Shown in pieces: positions 50,001 to 63,537 of a stretch of 64,000 nt of DNA (its first letter is position 1; the number at the start of each line of letters is the position of its first letter). Under the pieces are notes generated by a model that was given only the letters and a program-made list of their open reading frames with translations, had not been told where the DNA came from and ran no database searches. Source of the stretch: Blastobasis lacticolella. Lineage: Eukaryota > Arthropoda > Insecta > Lepidoptera > Blastobasidae. The position numbers were made by a program, and so were the translations under genes. The stretch spans positions 4,200,563 through 4,264,562 of the forward strand of contig LR990048.1 of the NCBI GenBank assembly GCA_905147135.1, read 5' to 3'.

Positions 50001-53000
50001 GTGAGTTACATTAGAAGTTAACTTAATAATATTATTTTTCAGTAGGTAATTGTACCTACGAACCTCACCTTTACCAATGTAATGTGGACATGCCTAAAAT
50101 AATATCGAAAACTTACTTTAAATCAAGATACTTACGAACAGAAACACGTTCCTAACTTAAGAGTCACAGTGATTAATAGGTAAATAAACTAATTATTGCT
50201 TATTTGTCTACCTACGAAATTTAATCACTGCATAAAATATAATTACAATATAAAAATTTGAATTTAATTTTGCTAGAATTTTAAGAAGATGTCTTAGTGC
50301 TTACCTACGTGGCTAATTAATTGGAAGATTTAGAGGTAGGTATGTGTGTCAAAGTGTGTTAAATAAACAAACATTTACGTGAATATTAAATACCTACCTA
50401 ATTATTATAGGCTACTTAAGACAGGTAAGTTGGTATGTACTTACATACCTACAGCTTAGTTTATTTATAAAAGTCATGTTTGGTAAACCTCACAAAGTAA
50501 ATAAACAAAATATTTGGCTCCCTATCTTACCAACGACGATAAAGTTTTACCTTCGCCCGTTATCTCAATGCAGTTTCGACATTTCCTTTCATTCTTTATT
50601 CAAACCGCGAGCACTGAATCAAAACAGTCGATCAATCGACTCGATAAAATCGCTGCGAGACGTTCTTTTTCGAATTCCGAATCCTTGTGCGGTGCCGTTA
50701 CAGAAGACATGTTAGGCATAATTATGCACGTACTAATGGCACGCACGAATGTGTGCGTAACTGTACTCTGCCGTGAGCTTCTGTGCATTCGTTCGTGCAG
50801 ATAAGCAAATGCCTTCAGCGACCGATAATGAGCTAACCAGCATTTTTCTTGCTACCAGATCGTCGCTAAAAAACCTATCGTGCCATCAAACGGATTATTT
50901 GTAAAAACATAAAACATGTCACGCTGATTTTTGTTTTTTTAAATGCACACCAGTTTTTGCTGAGTTTCTGGCACTGGCTGTTTTGAGAGTTAGGCCGCTT
51001 ATGCCGCATATTTTTTGCTTGGCAGGCAAGGCAACCTGTTCTCTTTCAATTGTAGCTTTTTTTATTTCTTTCTACCTGAACATCGTTTCACGTTTTTGCC
51101 CCATATATTATGGATTCGTTTGAGTCCCTATATAGTAGAACAAATGTATTCACTCGCTAGTAGCAAATTAGACACGTATTCGTACGTGACTTTTGCAAAG
51201 TGGCTCAATCGTCCCTTCTTCAAATCTTGACTCATACATAATAGAAGAATAGTTACTAAATTCAATAATATAGGTTTTCCCACCGTCTCACTAATTTATT
51301 TTTAATGCACGTTTGCCGTAATTTATACGTACAAGATTGTATCTTGGCAAAGGCGACATGGTGGAAAGCTTGAGAGAAATCGATCGAGAAAGTGACTAAA
51401 GTGTGAGAATTTCTTTGGACATGCATATCGTGGAAACGCTAGCCAACACATCTTACACAATGCTAATACTAATGCAAGCGATAATGTGGCTACGTAATAT
51501 GTATCTGTATATTTGGTACTTCTAGGTACTTACACAATATTTTAGTGACCTGAGTTTACGCATCCATAAGTGGTACCGATAGCTAGAGGTCCCCGGGTTC
51601 GATTCAACCGCAACTGAATTGTACTGTAGGTACCATGCAGATACCATGTCTTTCTTTGTATATCTCCATGAGATGACAGAGAATCCCACTTACAGGGGCC
51701 AGGGATACACTTTTTTTTTTTTATGCATTTCTTTTTTATTACACCATGTTTTGTCAAACGATAGCAGGGGTGTAATATCTATTTAATAGCTCTATAAAAA
51801 CTTGTTTTTTAATCCCAACAGAAAAGTCCTTACTTTCATCTTAAATAACAAAATATCGGGACAGGAAGTAACACATGACTGCTTTGTTTATTTAGTTACC
51901 TGGGCCAGGGACCGGATATTGTGTTTGTTTGGCCCGTTAAAAATAACCCGAAAGTCTTTACAAAATCGGAGAAAGAATATAGCTATTCGGAGAAAATGGG
52001 AGAAGTAAACAGTGTCAAGCCGCTGCACGCAGCGTTTGTAACGCTCAAATCGGATACCTTACGATGGGTGGCAAGCTTGTGCTATTCTAAGGTTGCCCCC
52101 TAATTTTCGACGCTTGGTACTTTTATCTTTGTTATCTACCCAGACCACACATTGCCACATGACGACAGACAACCACGACCGCGCTACGTCACCAACAATG
52201 GGCGATTAACGCACGACAACCTGCTTTCCTAACACGACGCACCCACTTCTCACGACTTCCGTCGATGTATCCCACTTTCATGATTTGTTAGAAATCATAG
52301 GAAACTCGAAAGGTAAGAAGACACACTTTGGATAGGTAGGCGCCTAATTAAAGAAGGAATTGTTGAATTTAAATTGATAGCTAAATATACTAAAATTGAC
52401 ACTGAAGGGACCTAAAACTAACGCATTAATCCCGCTCTCAATAGGGCTGATTCATAACGTTACTATGGAGGTATACTAACTTTATAAGCTCACCACCTGT
52501 ACTCTCGGTACCCGCGACAGGGCTCGGGGTCCGCTTTCTTACGCTTATCTGCGATGTCACGGACGCCAAGGCTATTTCGAATGTGTTTAATTTATATTAG
52601 TTATTCCAAATAAGAATGTACCTACAGTATTTGGTTAGCATAATCTAGTAGTTTGCGACGGTAGGCGGCATAGTGAACGCTGTAGGACGCCGCTATAGAC
52701 GTACTGAAACGTCTAATTGATAGGTTAGCAAAAAACTGCAAATGTTTGTAAAAACAGATGTCCGTATTTCGATTTTGAAGCGCTCTTGAAACCACGACGT
52801 ATTGACTGTTCAGTTTACACACTAGTACACTTCTTGCCTGCGTGTATACCGCGGTTTATACCCGTAGGTACGCCGTTCCTCGCTCTAACGAAGCCTGTAC
52901 AACATGAATACCACACGAGGCATTGTACGGAACCGCAATAAAGCGGGCACTAGGCGCGTTGCACAAGTCATGCGCGGATATTGCACGGTCAAGCGCCATT

Positions 53001-53251
53001 GCGGATGGTAATGGCGGGGTGATATGCAACCACGGGCTTGACTTCCTACTCGACTGGTAAGTAAGCCCCAGCTGTCGTGTGACTTCTTCCGGGTGTGTGC
53101 ACACGTCTAGTAAGGTGTTGACACGGTGTAAATTCGACATGGGTTTGTTGAAAGTGATGTTATGTCAAATGCTTTACGTTCATTATTGTCTAATCAAATT
53201 GGCCTCTGTGTCATAATGTCTACTGTGTCAGGTTAGAACGTCAGTGTACCA
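50001..53251. other. Probable first intron, unique sequence
   Basis: AT-rich. Open frames of 60-96 codons (50476, 50514, 51015, 51802) have no recognisable content. At 51575-51622 'CTAGAGGTCCCCGGGTTCGA' is a lone B-box-like scrap, perhaps a SINE remnant. Confidence 0.45.
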
Positions 53252-53751
53252 GAACGAACACAACACAACCAACACAGTGGCACGCGGGCACCTAGTACTA
53301 CCTAATAGGTTCACATGGAGCACTGTGTCACAAATTCATAATGTCCACATTGAAATGTTCTACTCCACCGATCCTTCCACTGTACAGAACCGGCCACCCT
53401 ACTGAAAAGTCTACTCTATCGAAATTACCTCTGCCGCTATGACCGCCCTGCCGTATTACTCATTGTACCAAACTGTCCACCAAGTCTGTCCACTTTTGAA
53501 TGTGTGAATTGCATTTCGATAAACGAAAGTTGCTTTGCATCGACAATGAAGTTTCTCATAATTGATATTGTGGATACTATGTCTGTATTGTAATTTCGAT
53601 TTAGTAGACTTTTCAGTAGTATGGACATTTCTGTACAGTGGAAGTATCATTTTAATGTGGACATTGTGAATTTGTGACACAGTGCTCCATGTGAACTTAT
53701 TAGGTATTACTAGGTGCCTGTGTAGCACTGTGTGTGTTTGGTTGTGTTCGG
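53252..53751. repeat. Large inverted repeat, arms about 165-175 bp
   Basis: Left arm 53252-53428 and right arm 53590-53751 are reverse complements at roughly 85-90 percent by eye, e.g. 'TTCACATGGAGCACTGTGTC' + 'ACAAATTCA' on the left against its inverse at 53670-53700, and 'CTGAAAAGTCTACT' at 53402 against AGTAGACTTTTCAG at 53603. Spacer about 160 bp. Likely a foldback transposon; no coding. Confidence 0.92.
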
Positions 53752-55210
53752 TGAATTGTATGCTTAATGGGCAGGTAAATGCAATTAAATGACTGTACCG
53801 ATACCTATATTATGCGTACTGTCGTTGGTGAAATATGTGGTGGATATTTATGGTGTTAAAATGTAGCGGAACAATTTGTTCCAAATATTTACGCAATTTT
53901 GGTTTCTATACTTATGACAGAAAGCTCATTTTATTATTTGTAAACAAATGCGCAGCGTCCGCATACTCCCCGCACAGTAATCGCGTCGCACCCGCATAGT
54001 GACCGCGTCATGTGCGCGCCAACAGGATAGACTGCACGTTTTCTGTCCGATTGCTACGCGATGACCTTACGAGTACGACGCGTACGCGTTTACTGTCCGG
54101 TTTGTTAGCGGTGCCTATTATCGATTTAGGAAAGGTAGAACTGGTCTCATGTGCGAGTTTTAGACTAGGGCGACTTGCTTTCCGCTTATCCGCTCGGGCC
54201 CTAAAACATATCTATTAAATCTACAGGGCATAAACTCGGTAGTCTCTTCAGCAGACTCTGCAGGATATGGGTGAAAGTAGATTAAATCCATCTTCCAAAA
54301 TTCGGTGCAATGCAACACATGGCTAACTTTATCTTTTGTGGGCACCGCATTGAAACCACTTTTCTTAATGACACTTATAGTGCATACTCATTACGGTTAA
54401 CTCATTTAGATAAAACTAAATGTGAGTAACCAAACAATGCAGAGTCAGCAAACAGCAGCAGGCACATGTAGATAACCATGTGTAACAGTGGATGCAGAAA
54501 GCAGCACATGAACTTATCCACCACCAGTACAAAACGAGCTTGCATCACTATGAATGCGCGTACAAATCAGAGACGGTCTAAAGTCTAAACAGGGTAGGTT
54601 GAGATGCTGTCTGTACCTACTGGTTAGCATGGGGTTCCTATGATCTGACAAGGCAGACCCATAGACGTAGGAAGGGGGGGGAGCCGGGTGGGCCGTGCCC
54701 ACCCCAGAATAGTCTGGTGCAAACCCCAGTATGGGGTGCTCACTGGCTGTACATTGGCGATTGACTCGGCTTCATCGGTCACCTCAGGGGCCAGGGCCCC
54801 CCTGGAAAATAGCCCTATATACGCTAAGGGGCAGACCATTATTAAACTTTGCATGCCAATTGACTTGGCTTTATGTGTGATACTAAATACTCTGTAATAT
54901 CATGTTGTACCTACATACTTACCACATTTACTGCAATAAATAATAATTAAATTGAAATTTGAAGTTGACTGTCGCAGCAATGCACATCGGCTAGTTCGAA
55001 GCGTCGTCTCTGTCGTACGCGTGTGAGTAAATACGAAGCTGACACTAGCCCATGTGTATTATTTATTTATCGCCTTGTACTATGTAAGTATGCTCGTGAT
55101 GCTGAACACCGGTCGAAAAAAAAATATTTACAGAATATGGCTAAATTTGGTTAAATTTGGTTTCTCTGTATATCATTATTGTGTACAATAAACAGTTAAA
55201 TAAATAAATT
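53752..55210. other. Probable intron, little to report
   Basis: 54655-54845 holds a G-run (AGGAAGGGGGGGGAGCCGGG) and a distant GGCCAGGGCCCCCCTGG that can pair weakly with it, perhaps an old MITE. Otherwise unassigned. Confidence 0.35.
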
Positions 55211-55360
55211 TGGACTCCATAACATCCTCTATTTTTGAAACCGTTCGCATCCAAGCAAGCGCTCGCCTACGCTACCTATCTCTATCACACTCGTGGAAAG
55301 TTGCTAGAGATAGATAAGACAGGCATTAGAAGGTTTAGAGCGGTTCAAAAATAGGATTCC
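55211..55360. mobile_element. About 150-bp MITE with CCTATTTTTGAA(A)CCG ends
   Basis: Left 'TCCTCTATTTTTGAAACCG' and right 'CGGTTCAAAAATAGGATTCC' are inverted repeats with small differences. The interior has CTATCTCTA / TAGAGATAG in inverse orientation. Confidence 0.7.
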
Positions 55361-55821
55361 AAACGCAAAACATGTCAAAAGAAGCCATGCATGCCAAATC
55401 AAAGGCCGCTGCACTGCACACATTTCACCGAACTTTTACCGCGATAGTTACGCAACGCAACAGAAACGCAACCGCTTACTCCAAATGTTCGTAAAACAAA
55501 TAAACCTATAGCCATGGAAAGTGTAGATAATCTGCCATAGACGGATCGTTGTTCATCATTACCTTTCACAGAGCATCACGGTTTTCATGCCTTTCACTCT
55601 GGTCATCTTTTGTGTATGATATTACCAAAACTTTGTTGAATGTAATTGTGTATTTGCTATTTTTTGTGCTATTATTAAATTTAAATTGATATTAGCGTGC
55701 ACTTCTTCTTATTGAGTCGATGGACTAAACTCTGACTTATACTTTATTCGCCCAGTATTCTGGCCTCGAACAAGTCCTCCATGGTACAAGTTTTAGGGCA
55801 CGTCGAGTACTAATCTGCTAC

Positions 55822-56032
55822 ATAACATCGTGATGAAACCAGCACATTCAGGCAACTGAAAGTGTAACCATGATCCAATCAGGTCAGGTTCCCCTGGTAG
55901 CAGGGTCATGGAGGTCAGATGGCAGTTGCTTCCCTGTAATTACCTGATTTGCCAAATCTTGGATCATGGTCATGGCGGACCCCGGGCCCTCGCACAAAAG
56001 CACAACCTTGACATTAACGCCAAGATGATGAT
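55822..56032 (+). repeat. SINE-2, body and tail
   Basis: 'ACATCGTGATGAAACCAGCA', 'AGGTTCCCCTGGTAGCAGGG', 'TCATGGAGGTCAGATGGCAG', 'GACCCCGGGCCCTCGC' and 'GACATTAACGCCAAGATGAT'. Head absent. Confidence 0.92.
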
Positions 56033-57976
56033 ATTTATTATATTAGCGTGCACTCTCAAGGATAACACGGCTTTCGAAACTGTTATTGCGACAAATATAT
56101 GCTGTCCCCGTTGGTCGTTAGTTACTTTCATCATCATCAGAGTTCTCTTTTCGGAGCATTCGCCGTTCTTTTCTTTTCTCTGCCAACTTATTCATTTCTT
56201 GATAAAACTCTGTGTCCGTCCACCCTACTTAAGTCGTTCCAATATCTCCCTCCTTCATCCGTCATCTACTTACTACCCACATGTAAATGGAGAAGTAGTA
56301 TTTTTGGACCTTAGATCTTAAATCACCTACATATGCCTCTGCTATCATCATCATCATCAGAAATCCAACGATGATTATCATTGGCACGTAACGTTACGCT
56401 TTAGAGAAATTCTGTAAAATCTCATCACCGGCTAAGCGATTTAAACACGAGCACCCATGCTTTTATGCAATTCGTTATACAACACATATCCCTTATTAGA
56501 ATGATGACTTTCTACACGAAGATGAGTATTGCTTTTCTACACTTGTTTTTTCGCATGTATAGAGTAGAAATTTAGGTCTTACGCTGCAGTTAGTCAATAA
56601 TTAGACGATCAAATGGTATATTGTGATTTATGGTTTGCGACATTAATTTTAATATCTTTATATTATCTTAATTACCTATGGTCTTGATCTTGTTGATGTT
56701 AAAAAAAGATAATTATTACCTGTTATTAGTTCTGAAGAGATTTTCCGTTGAGAAATTGAAACCGTTTATATTTAATAACTAAGTTTAATACTTTATTGTT
56801 ACTCGCTTATCTAATTAATTCCTTGTCTCAAAACCCATACACATAGTCTTGTACTTAAAGTTGGAAGTTATTTCTTTCGAAACTAATTCACAAGAGAGAC
56901 AGCAGCCAGTTTGAAGGGCTTCCACGCTAGACAAGGTTTTATTATCTATTTTACAACGTGAAGGCAGATGTGAAAGCCACCTTTACCGGCGGCATGTCTG
57001 CAATTACACCTTCATCTAAGCGTCCATTGTCTCACACAAGTGACGTTTTTATGTTACGGTCTGTCCTGACGGTAATGCTACTTGATCCAGGTGGAAGCTA
57101 TTTTTAAAACAGCGGCGAGTGTTCAGGTGTGTTGTCAGAGACAGCCGTCTATGAGGAATTTGATGATCGTATCGTCTCATGATCTCATTGTGTATACTTG
57201 AACCGTCAACTTAATGCAGTGATGATATCAGCAAACAAATACCTGTTCTTTAGCTAATGTGTTGCTGTTGTTATCCTCTTTGTAGATATATGTTTATTTC
57301 TGTTTCAACATCGGTTAAAGTTAAGAGGTGTGTTATAGCTAGGCTAAGCTCGCCCACTACCATGTTGGAATGACTGATAAATAGATAATATGTGGATTAT
57401 GTTTCTGTAATCTTTTATATAGCACAAGGGTCGTCCTATAGGGGTAGATACAATGAAACGCGAGTGGTCCAGTATAAAGGTATATTTCTCCTGCAAAGCA
57501 ACAGTCCCATGTTTAAACACTACCCGCCGTTGGTACATTGTTGTAATGATATAACATTCTGTTGTACGTACCTACATCGCAGATTCTGTGTGTATCTCTG
57601 GCCATTCTGGTTAGGGAATCCACCGAGAAGGTATAGTTAGTAGTACGGTTGTTAAGTACCTAATTCCATCACAAAATAACTAACAGGACTTAAACCTGTC
57701 TTACAAAACTTGTCTTGTATAACCTACGAGAATGTTTGACTTCTACACGTTATCTTATTAAACCGCCTTATTAAGGCGATAAAAATATCTCGCAGAGAAT
57801 GTTTTTTGCGCGTGTACGTACCCAAGTGTACAATTAAGAATCAAGGTTGTAGCTGATGAATATCTATGAAGTTGGTTCGATCCTCGTTTTGAAATAATTG
57901 TATAGTCTACGCAGCGTAAGGAAGTTAGGTTACATAAGTATTAATTTGTTGTCATGCTTACGTCACTTACTATGAT
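56033..57976. other. Probable intron, no supported feature
   Basis: Contains only a short (ATC)n run near 56346-56360. The 137-codon frame at 55908-56321 begins in the SINE and is not a gene. Confidence 0.4.
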
Positions 57977-58485
57977 TTGGAGATTTTTAGATGGCATGCG
58001 AAGGATTGGAACGGGAACATCATCGCTCCAGCTATTATTTGTTCGGACCCGTTACATACTTCATTAGTGCACCGTTCCGTTCCTTTTAGATACGACACTA
58101 GCCAGAAATCGTTCTGCAAGGGTGTATGTAGGTCATATCAGCAAGAATCACTTCGAACTCTTCGATCTGGTACCAACAGCACAATTCCGCCATCGCACCA
58201 CCCGGCCGTACTCATCCCCACTACGTAGACCCTCTGTTGGTCACCACGCGAAGGTTTGAAAGAACGATTCTCGCTCGTACGATTCGGATGTGGAATGAGC
58301 TCCCAGCCAAAGTGTTTCCTTTGGACTATGACATGGGATCGTTCAAGAGGTATATTAGAAGTCTCTTTAGAGGCGGGCAACGCATTGGTGACTCCCCTGG
58401 TGTTGCTGATGTCCATAGGCGGCGGTGACCACTTTCCATCAGGTGGCCCGCATGCCTGTTTGTCTGCCGGATAACATAAAAAAAA
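57977..58485 (+). repeat. LINE 3' end with C-terminal coding block and A tail
   Basis: Longest copy of the poly-A LINE tail. Frames read HFELFDLVPTAQFRHRTTRP, then PLRRPSVGHHAKRFERTIL, ARTIRMWNELPAKVFPLDYD and KRYIRSLFRGGQ before GGCAACGCATTGGTGACTCC...CATCAGGTGGCCCGCATGCC and A(10). The R-x-WN-x-LP block is the usual C-terminus of Jockey-like LINE proteins. Confidence 0.88.
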
Positions 58486-60617
58486 AATCAGACCCATTAC
58501 GAAGTTGATTTGTGCACAAGATAATGTCATAAATACTGTAAAAACTGCTTGATTTGTTACGGTGCTGATTTTCTGGCTACTCTATAAGCCTGTGATTCGT
58601 AACTAGCGATACATACGTCTCATCTCAAAGGAATAGTTAAACTATTAGGCCCGTTTATACGTACCGCTTCCAGTTTTAAAACCTCTGTTTCTCTACCTAA
58701 AAGTCGCTGAAGCGAATCCTGATAAGGTCTTGTAAAATCGTAGTCTCTATTTAAATAAGTGTTGTACATTTATAATTTCAATAACAATCCCTCCGTCTCC
58801 CTTTATCAATACTCCACTCCACTCCGGAGCGGATCGTATCGTTGCGTACTAGCTAGCATTTTATACGTGCATGCATACTGCATACTAGGTAGCATATTAT
58901 CCGTATAAGGCATGGTGTGGGGTGAATACCACTCGCTCGGCATTGCAAGGTGAACAGGCCGGGTCACGCGCGGTCCAGCCCGCCATTGTTACCACGTTTT
59001 TGCTCCCCACAGCAGCCATCTTGCGTCGTTTCCGATGCACTTCGGGGAGGAAGTGGCTGCGGTATTCGGTAATAAGCACTTGGAGTTTTTAGTAAAGTAA
59101 TTTTTGAAGTTATTTTGTTTTTGGAGGTTCATTTACTTCGTTTACTTGATCTTTACTTTGCTCAGCTAAAATTTTCATACAAAAGACATCAACGAGAGAG
59201 GCGGCGAATAAAGCCATTTTAATATTAAAAACAAAAAAAAGAAACGATTAGTTAATCTATTGCTATTTTTAAATAACGATTATTTTTGCTTTGCTAATGG
59301 GGTTATATTTCAAATTTAGAAACTACAAGAGTAATAGGCGCCTCTACATAACTCTACATTGTGGTGTATTATTGTAGAGTTCAGGGTACTGCTTAGTAAA
59401 TGTAGAGTCTGCTATATTACGTTGACTAACCGGCCGCGGGTGCAGACACTGTCGCAAGTAAAACCCGCATTCTTACGTGCCCAATCATAACTCTCGTCGA
59501 CGCGAGTACGCACCCAACCACTTTATTTGCATATATAATATTCATCGACGATAATTATAAATTGAGTATTGTTCTTTAGGCGCTATAATCGGTTGCTTAT
59601 AATATCTGCCCTTTGTGAGGTGTAGATTTTTTGTTTATGGAATGAGTTTATAAAACAAATAATTGATATACTTACCTAAGTTTTTGAAAAATTCCAGTAA
59701 AGTTATGTAGAGCAAGCAAAATCGTCTCTACAATTTAAAAGTTGATATTTCTTAGTTTTCATATTCCACCAACAGGTTAAAAATACTATGTAAATTATCA
59801 TAAGACAGGTAGGATACGTGGACAGGTAGGACGGTACTGGATTCCGTTATATTTGGATTCGAGGCAATCCGGTTGAAATCTAATCGAGTCGCCATCAACG
59901 ATTAACCATTATCCGGATGTCAAATATCTATGTTAATTTACGTAGATTTACTAAACGCTGTGACTGATGTTGATATTGGATGGCTTAGTGGATAGACCTA
60001 TGTCTAGATATGCTAGCAGTGTACATTCTGCGACTGATGTTTGACATTTAGACCTTCAACAAGCTAAGGAAGAGTGGTGGAAACTTTTGTTTACGTCTGG
60101 CCGCGCGCCGGTGCGTGCATTCTTGCGCATCCGCTATTCTGCATACGTCACCTGACACTTCTTTGGATGAGCTCGCTTGACGTTCCCTTCGTTTTTCTGC
60201 GTTTTTAATACATGACGAAAAAAAGGGTGTTATAAGTGTGACGTGTATATGTGGCACTGTGTATGAGTGTGTCTCTCTGGCACACTCATAGCTCCTGAAC
60301 GGATGAACTGATTTCGATGCAGTTTTATTTATTTGAAAGCCAGTTTAATTGAGATGGTGCTCGATTATACTGTCTTTGTTAGTTGAAATCGATACTTGAT
60401 CTTGGGTTATGCGACATTTTTCTGTCGGTTGTGAATAAATATAAGGTATGTTTCGATGTTTGACAGAGTCTAATTACACCTATTTCAACAATTATGTTTT
60501 TAAAACATTAAAACTAGTTAAATATAAAACAAATATAAACGAGTAAGTATTGAAATCGGGGACTTATTTGAGTTACGGGGAGCTCTGGTGGTTGAATTTA
60601 CTAGTGTAAAAGTAAAA
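58486..60617. other. Probable intron, no supported feature
   Basis: Unique sequence; small open frames carry no domain. A GC-richer patch 58910-59060 has no recognisable content. Confidence 0.4.
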
Positions 60618-60692
60618 CGACTTGGGAAATTATAAGATTGATCTTAAATCAACAAGTAAGCAATTCAATCAAACTTATAATTTCCGAAGTCG
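60618..60692. repeat. 75-bp hairpin with 25-bp arms
   Basis: CGACTTGGGAAATTATAAGA + TTGAT (60618-60642) against ATCAAACTTATAATTTCCGA + AGTCG (60668-60692): three mismatches, 25-nt loop. Confidence 0.85.
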
Positions 60693-61547
60693 CTACACTT
60701 GTTAGACAGAGTCTACCTCTTCAGAAGCCCTGACTAAGCGTTGTCCATGACTTTGACATTTGTCGTTCCAACTCGTCGTATTCGACGTTAGCACGCCGAA
60801 TGTGAGTGCACTTGTCTAGGGAAAGTCTCTAAACAATAGCTGGCGAACCAAAGCGTAATTAGAGGCAGAGTGGCTTGCCGACTAGCGAAAGTGTGTCCGA
60901 AATTGAAAGGAAATGTCACCATGCACCCATATCTACGCATATAGCTTGGACTATGTGCTGAATAAATAGAAGGTCCGTGAAAGATTTCGATATTTTCAAC
61001 TGTATACGCAACTAGTATGATAAATCTACGACATGCGTACAGTTATTTCGTTATTGATGTTACGATATTATAATTGATAGTGATTTGATGTGATTGGCAC
61101 GTTTGGTGTACGAATAGATGCTGGTAATGATAAAGTGCTTCGAATTCCAGAAATCCTGCATAGTTATCTTTAATTTCAATATCAATGTTGCTTATTAAAA
61201 CATGAGCTGCTTGCTTTTGCATTATCATGGACAATATCGGACTATACCAGAACTAGTTGATCAAAGCGGTAAATTCATTGTTAATAATAATTAAAATCAT
61301 TATTAATAATACCAGTCTATTAATGCAAGTAAATGTCATTTGTCTCCCATTCTAAACAATGTTGTTGTAGACATTACGGATTATTACTCACATTTACTCA
61401 ATAGTCACTACAAAGTAACACACACAGTAGCAAAGACGTTTTTTCAGTTATTTTTAGTGGCAGTCATAGCTTTGTCTGCATATTCTGGCTTAAACAGGTT
61501 TTTATGCCTTAGATAAATTTAGAATGACTGGCTGGATGCGTAAAACT
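60693..61547. other. Probable intron, no supported feature
   Basis: AT-rich unique sequence. Confidence 0.4.
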
Positions 61548-61612
61548 GAGGACCGGTCTAAGTGGCGTGCCTTGGGCGCCCTTGGGGAAAGCCTATGGGC
61601 TGATTGATTACA
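61548..61612 (+). repeat. LINE C-terminal scrap
   Basis: Frame reads EDRSKWRALGALGESLWAD, the DR(A/S)KWR ending of a LINE polyprotein. Confidence 0.55.
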
Positions 61613-61916
61613 ATTTATAATTAATGTCATGCAGCAAAGTAATACGTATTCATGAAGAATATTTTTGTGATTTTTTCGTCTGAGTGTCGATAGAATATAA
61701 AACTTTCTTTACAGTGGTTTTTACGTGAGATTTGCTAACTATGAATTATGAAATTTTCTACTGATATCCCACGTCTATTTCACATTAAGACGCAAACATA
61801 ACATTTTCTGGGAAAAAGCATTATCGTAGTTATGTAATGACAGCGCATGTGGAAACGTCGTTCTTGGTAGATGTTCATATCAACAGACCCTTAACAGTCC
61901 AGAACTGGTCTAGAAT

Positions 61917-62215
61917 CTTCATCATCATCATTATCTTGGCGTTAATGTCCCGGTTGTGCTCTCGAGAGTACGAGGGCCCGGGGTCCGCCTTGACCATGAT
62001 CCAGATCAGATAATTGCAGTGGACCGACTGCCATCTGACCTCCGTGACCCTGCTACCAGGGTAACCTGACCTCGTACCTCGTACCTCCACCTGACCGTAG
62101 GAGCATCGGTTTGCATTCAACGAAAGTACAACACGAAAAGAGTCATTGGTACATGGCCGCAGTGGGATTCGAACGCGTTACCTTTCGCTTACGAATCGGA
62201 TAAGGACACCGACGC
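61917..62215 (-). repeat. SINE-2, minus-strand, head-to-tail copy with internal deletion
   Basis: From the tail (ATCATCATTATCTTGGCGTT) through 'GAGGGCCCGGGGTCCGCCTT', 'GCCATCTGACCTCCGTGACC' to the tRNA-like head 'GGCCGCAGTGGGATTCGAAC' at 62150-62215. The CATTCAG body block is missing. Confidence 0.9.
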
Positions 62216-62248
62216 TCCACAACACATAATCATATTGAAAGAGTAAGC

Positions 62249-62288
62249 CTATGCTTACCATCAGGCAGGCCGCAAGCTTGGTTGTCAC
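62249..62288 (+). repeat. Poly-A LINE tail scrap
   Basis: 'TTACCATCAGGCAGGCCGCA' + 'AGCTTGGTTGTCACC', the same ending as at 3650-3690. Confidence 0.5.
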
Positions 62289-62977
62289 CACAGAGCTTTA
62301 AAGTCCACGTGTGTCGCCCTGGGGGGACGTGCGCGCGAGTGGTGTGGCCCGATCATTGTTCTGTGGTTGTCACCTAGTGGTATAAGAAACGCAATCTTTA
62401 CGCACTGACTGCATTCGATCTGAAAGAGCAAATGTCGTGCGAGGTGGCTACAGTGGTCACTATTTCGTAGACAGCTTAGGCACCAGATTATAAGCACGAG
62501 TTCTATTCGAGGTATCTACTGTCAAACGAATCTGTCACTAAGCTGTCATGTGGCAAGAAAATTGTCTAATTTTGAAAATAGGTACTGTAGGTATCGTATC
62601 AATCGCAATCACAATTTAAACTTGACGGATTACATATATGTATTTTTACGGACTCGACTCTGATATCTAAAAATAAATATTCCGACTGTCATTCGAAACT
62701 GATTCATGTGTCGCGTTATCTAACAACACAAATATTGGCTCTACCTTCTATCTTAAATATGCACAACTTTCTTAAACTTTCGTTGGACTTTGGTGTTTGT
62801 GGTGTTATCTGATATTCTTTGGACTCGTGTGCCGATAAAAACGCAACGAGCGATGAACCCTGGTTAGAGACCGACGCGCTTCGGTGACTAATCAGCCGAT
62901 GCGTGTAGGGCTGTCAGTCAGTAGATAGCAGATAGAGAAGATGACGTTGTTTTCGTATTTAAGGAGGACATATTATT
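62289..62977. other. Probable intron, no supported feature
   Basis: Unique sequence without recognisable repeats or coding signal. Confidence 0.4.
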
Positions 62978-63112
62978 AGGCAGCTTGGGTAGGCCTCTAA
63001 CAAGGTGGACCGACGATCTGGTAAAGATCGCAGGTACCAGCTGGATGCAAAAGGCACAGGACCGGCCTTTGTGGAGATCTCTCTAGCTTTGGCTGATATG
63101 ATGATGATTATT
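62978..63112 (+). repeat. LINE 3' end (GRPPTRW family)
   Basis: 'TTGGGTAGGCCTCTAACAAG', 'GATCTGGTAAAGATCGCAGG' and 'GACCGGCCTTTGTGGAG', ending TGATATGATGATGATTATTATT. Confidence 0.85.
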
Positions 63113-63239
63113 ATTATTTCAATATGGTTATGGGCAGCTCGTTTCGTTATAGTTGAAAAGAAAAAAAGCATTAAAAATGTAGGTGGTAGAGCAGCACAGT
63201 ACTGGGCCACGCCTAGATGAAATATGTTTTTGACTTTTA

Positions 63240-63345
63240 TTTCTCTTAGCCTACGCTGTGTCCCACTGCAGGGTGAAGGCCTCTCCCAAACTTGGCCGTT
63301 CTACGCGATTCTTGGTGATATCGGTCCAGTCGCGATCAAAGGCAT
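63240..63345 (-). repeat. LINE C-terminal remnant
   Basis: On the minus strand the frame reads FDRDWTDITKNRVERPSLGE then AFTLQWDTA, a common LINE C-terminus. Confidence 0.65.
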
Positions 63346-63537
63346 ACGTGACCTGTCTCGAAAAACAAAACTTCTCGGAGTTTTATTTTTATTCAGGAAA
63401 AAGTCGACTTTATCAACCTTAAAGGAAACCTAGTCGTCGTTGTTAGTGGCGTCAGATACCCAGTATCTATTTAGGCCGCCAAGCAACAATGTTTGTATTG
63501 TTGTGGTTCGATTTGTATTGAAGGATAAGGCCTAAGC

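Noticed and set aside
52856..53140. 94-codon minus-strand frame
   Set aside because: No recognisable domain, no splice context, inside the presumed long intron.
54655..54845. Possible MITE with G-run ends
   Set aside because: Pairing between the ends is weak and no target duplication is visible.
55908..56321. 137-codon plus-strand frame
   Set aside because: Begins in SINE-2 and continues into unrelated sequence without domain content.
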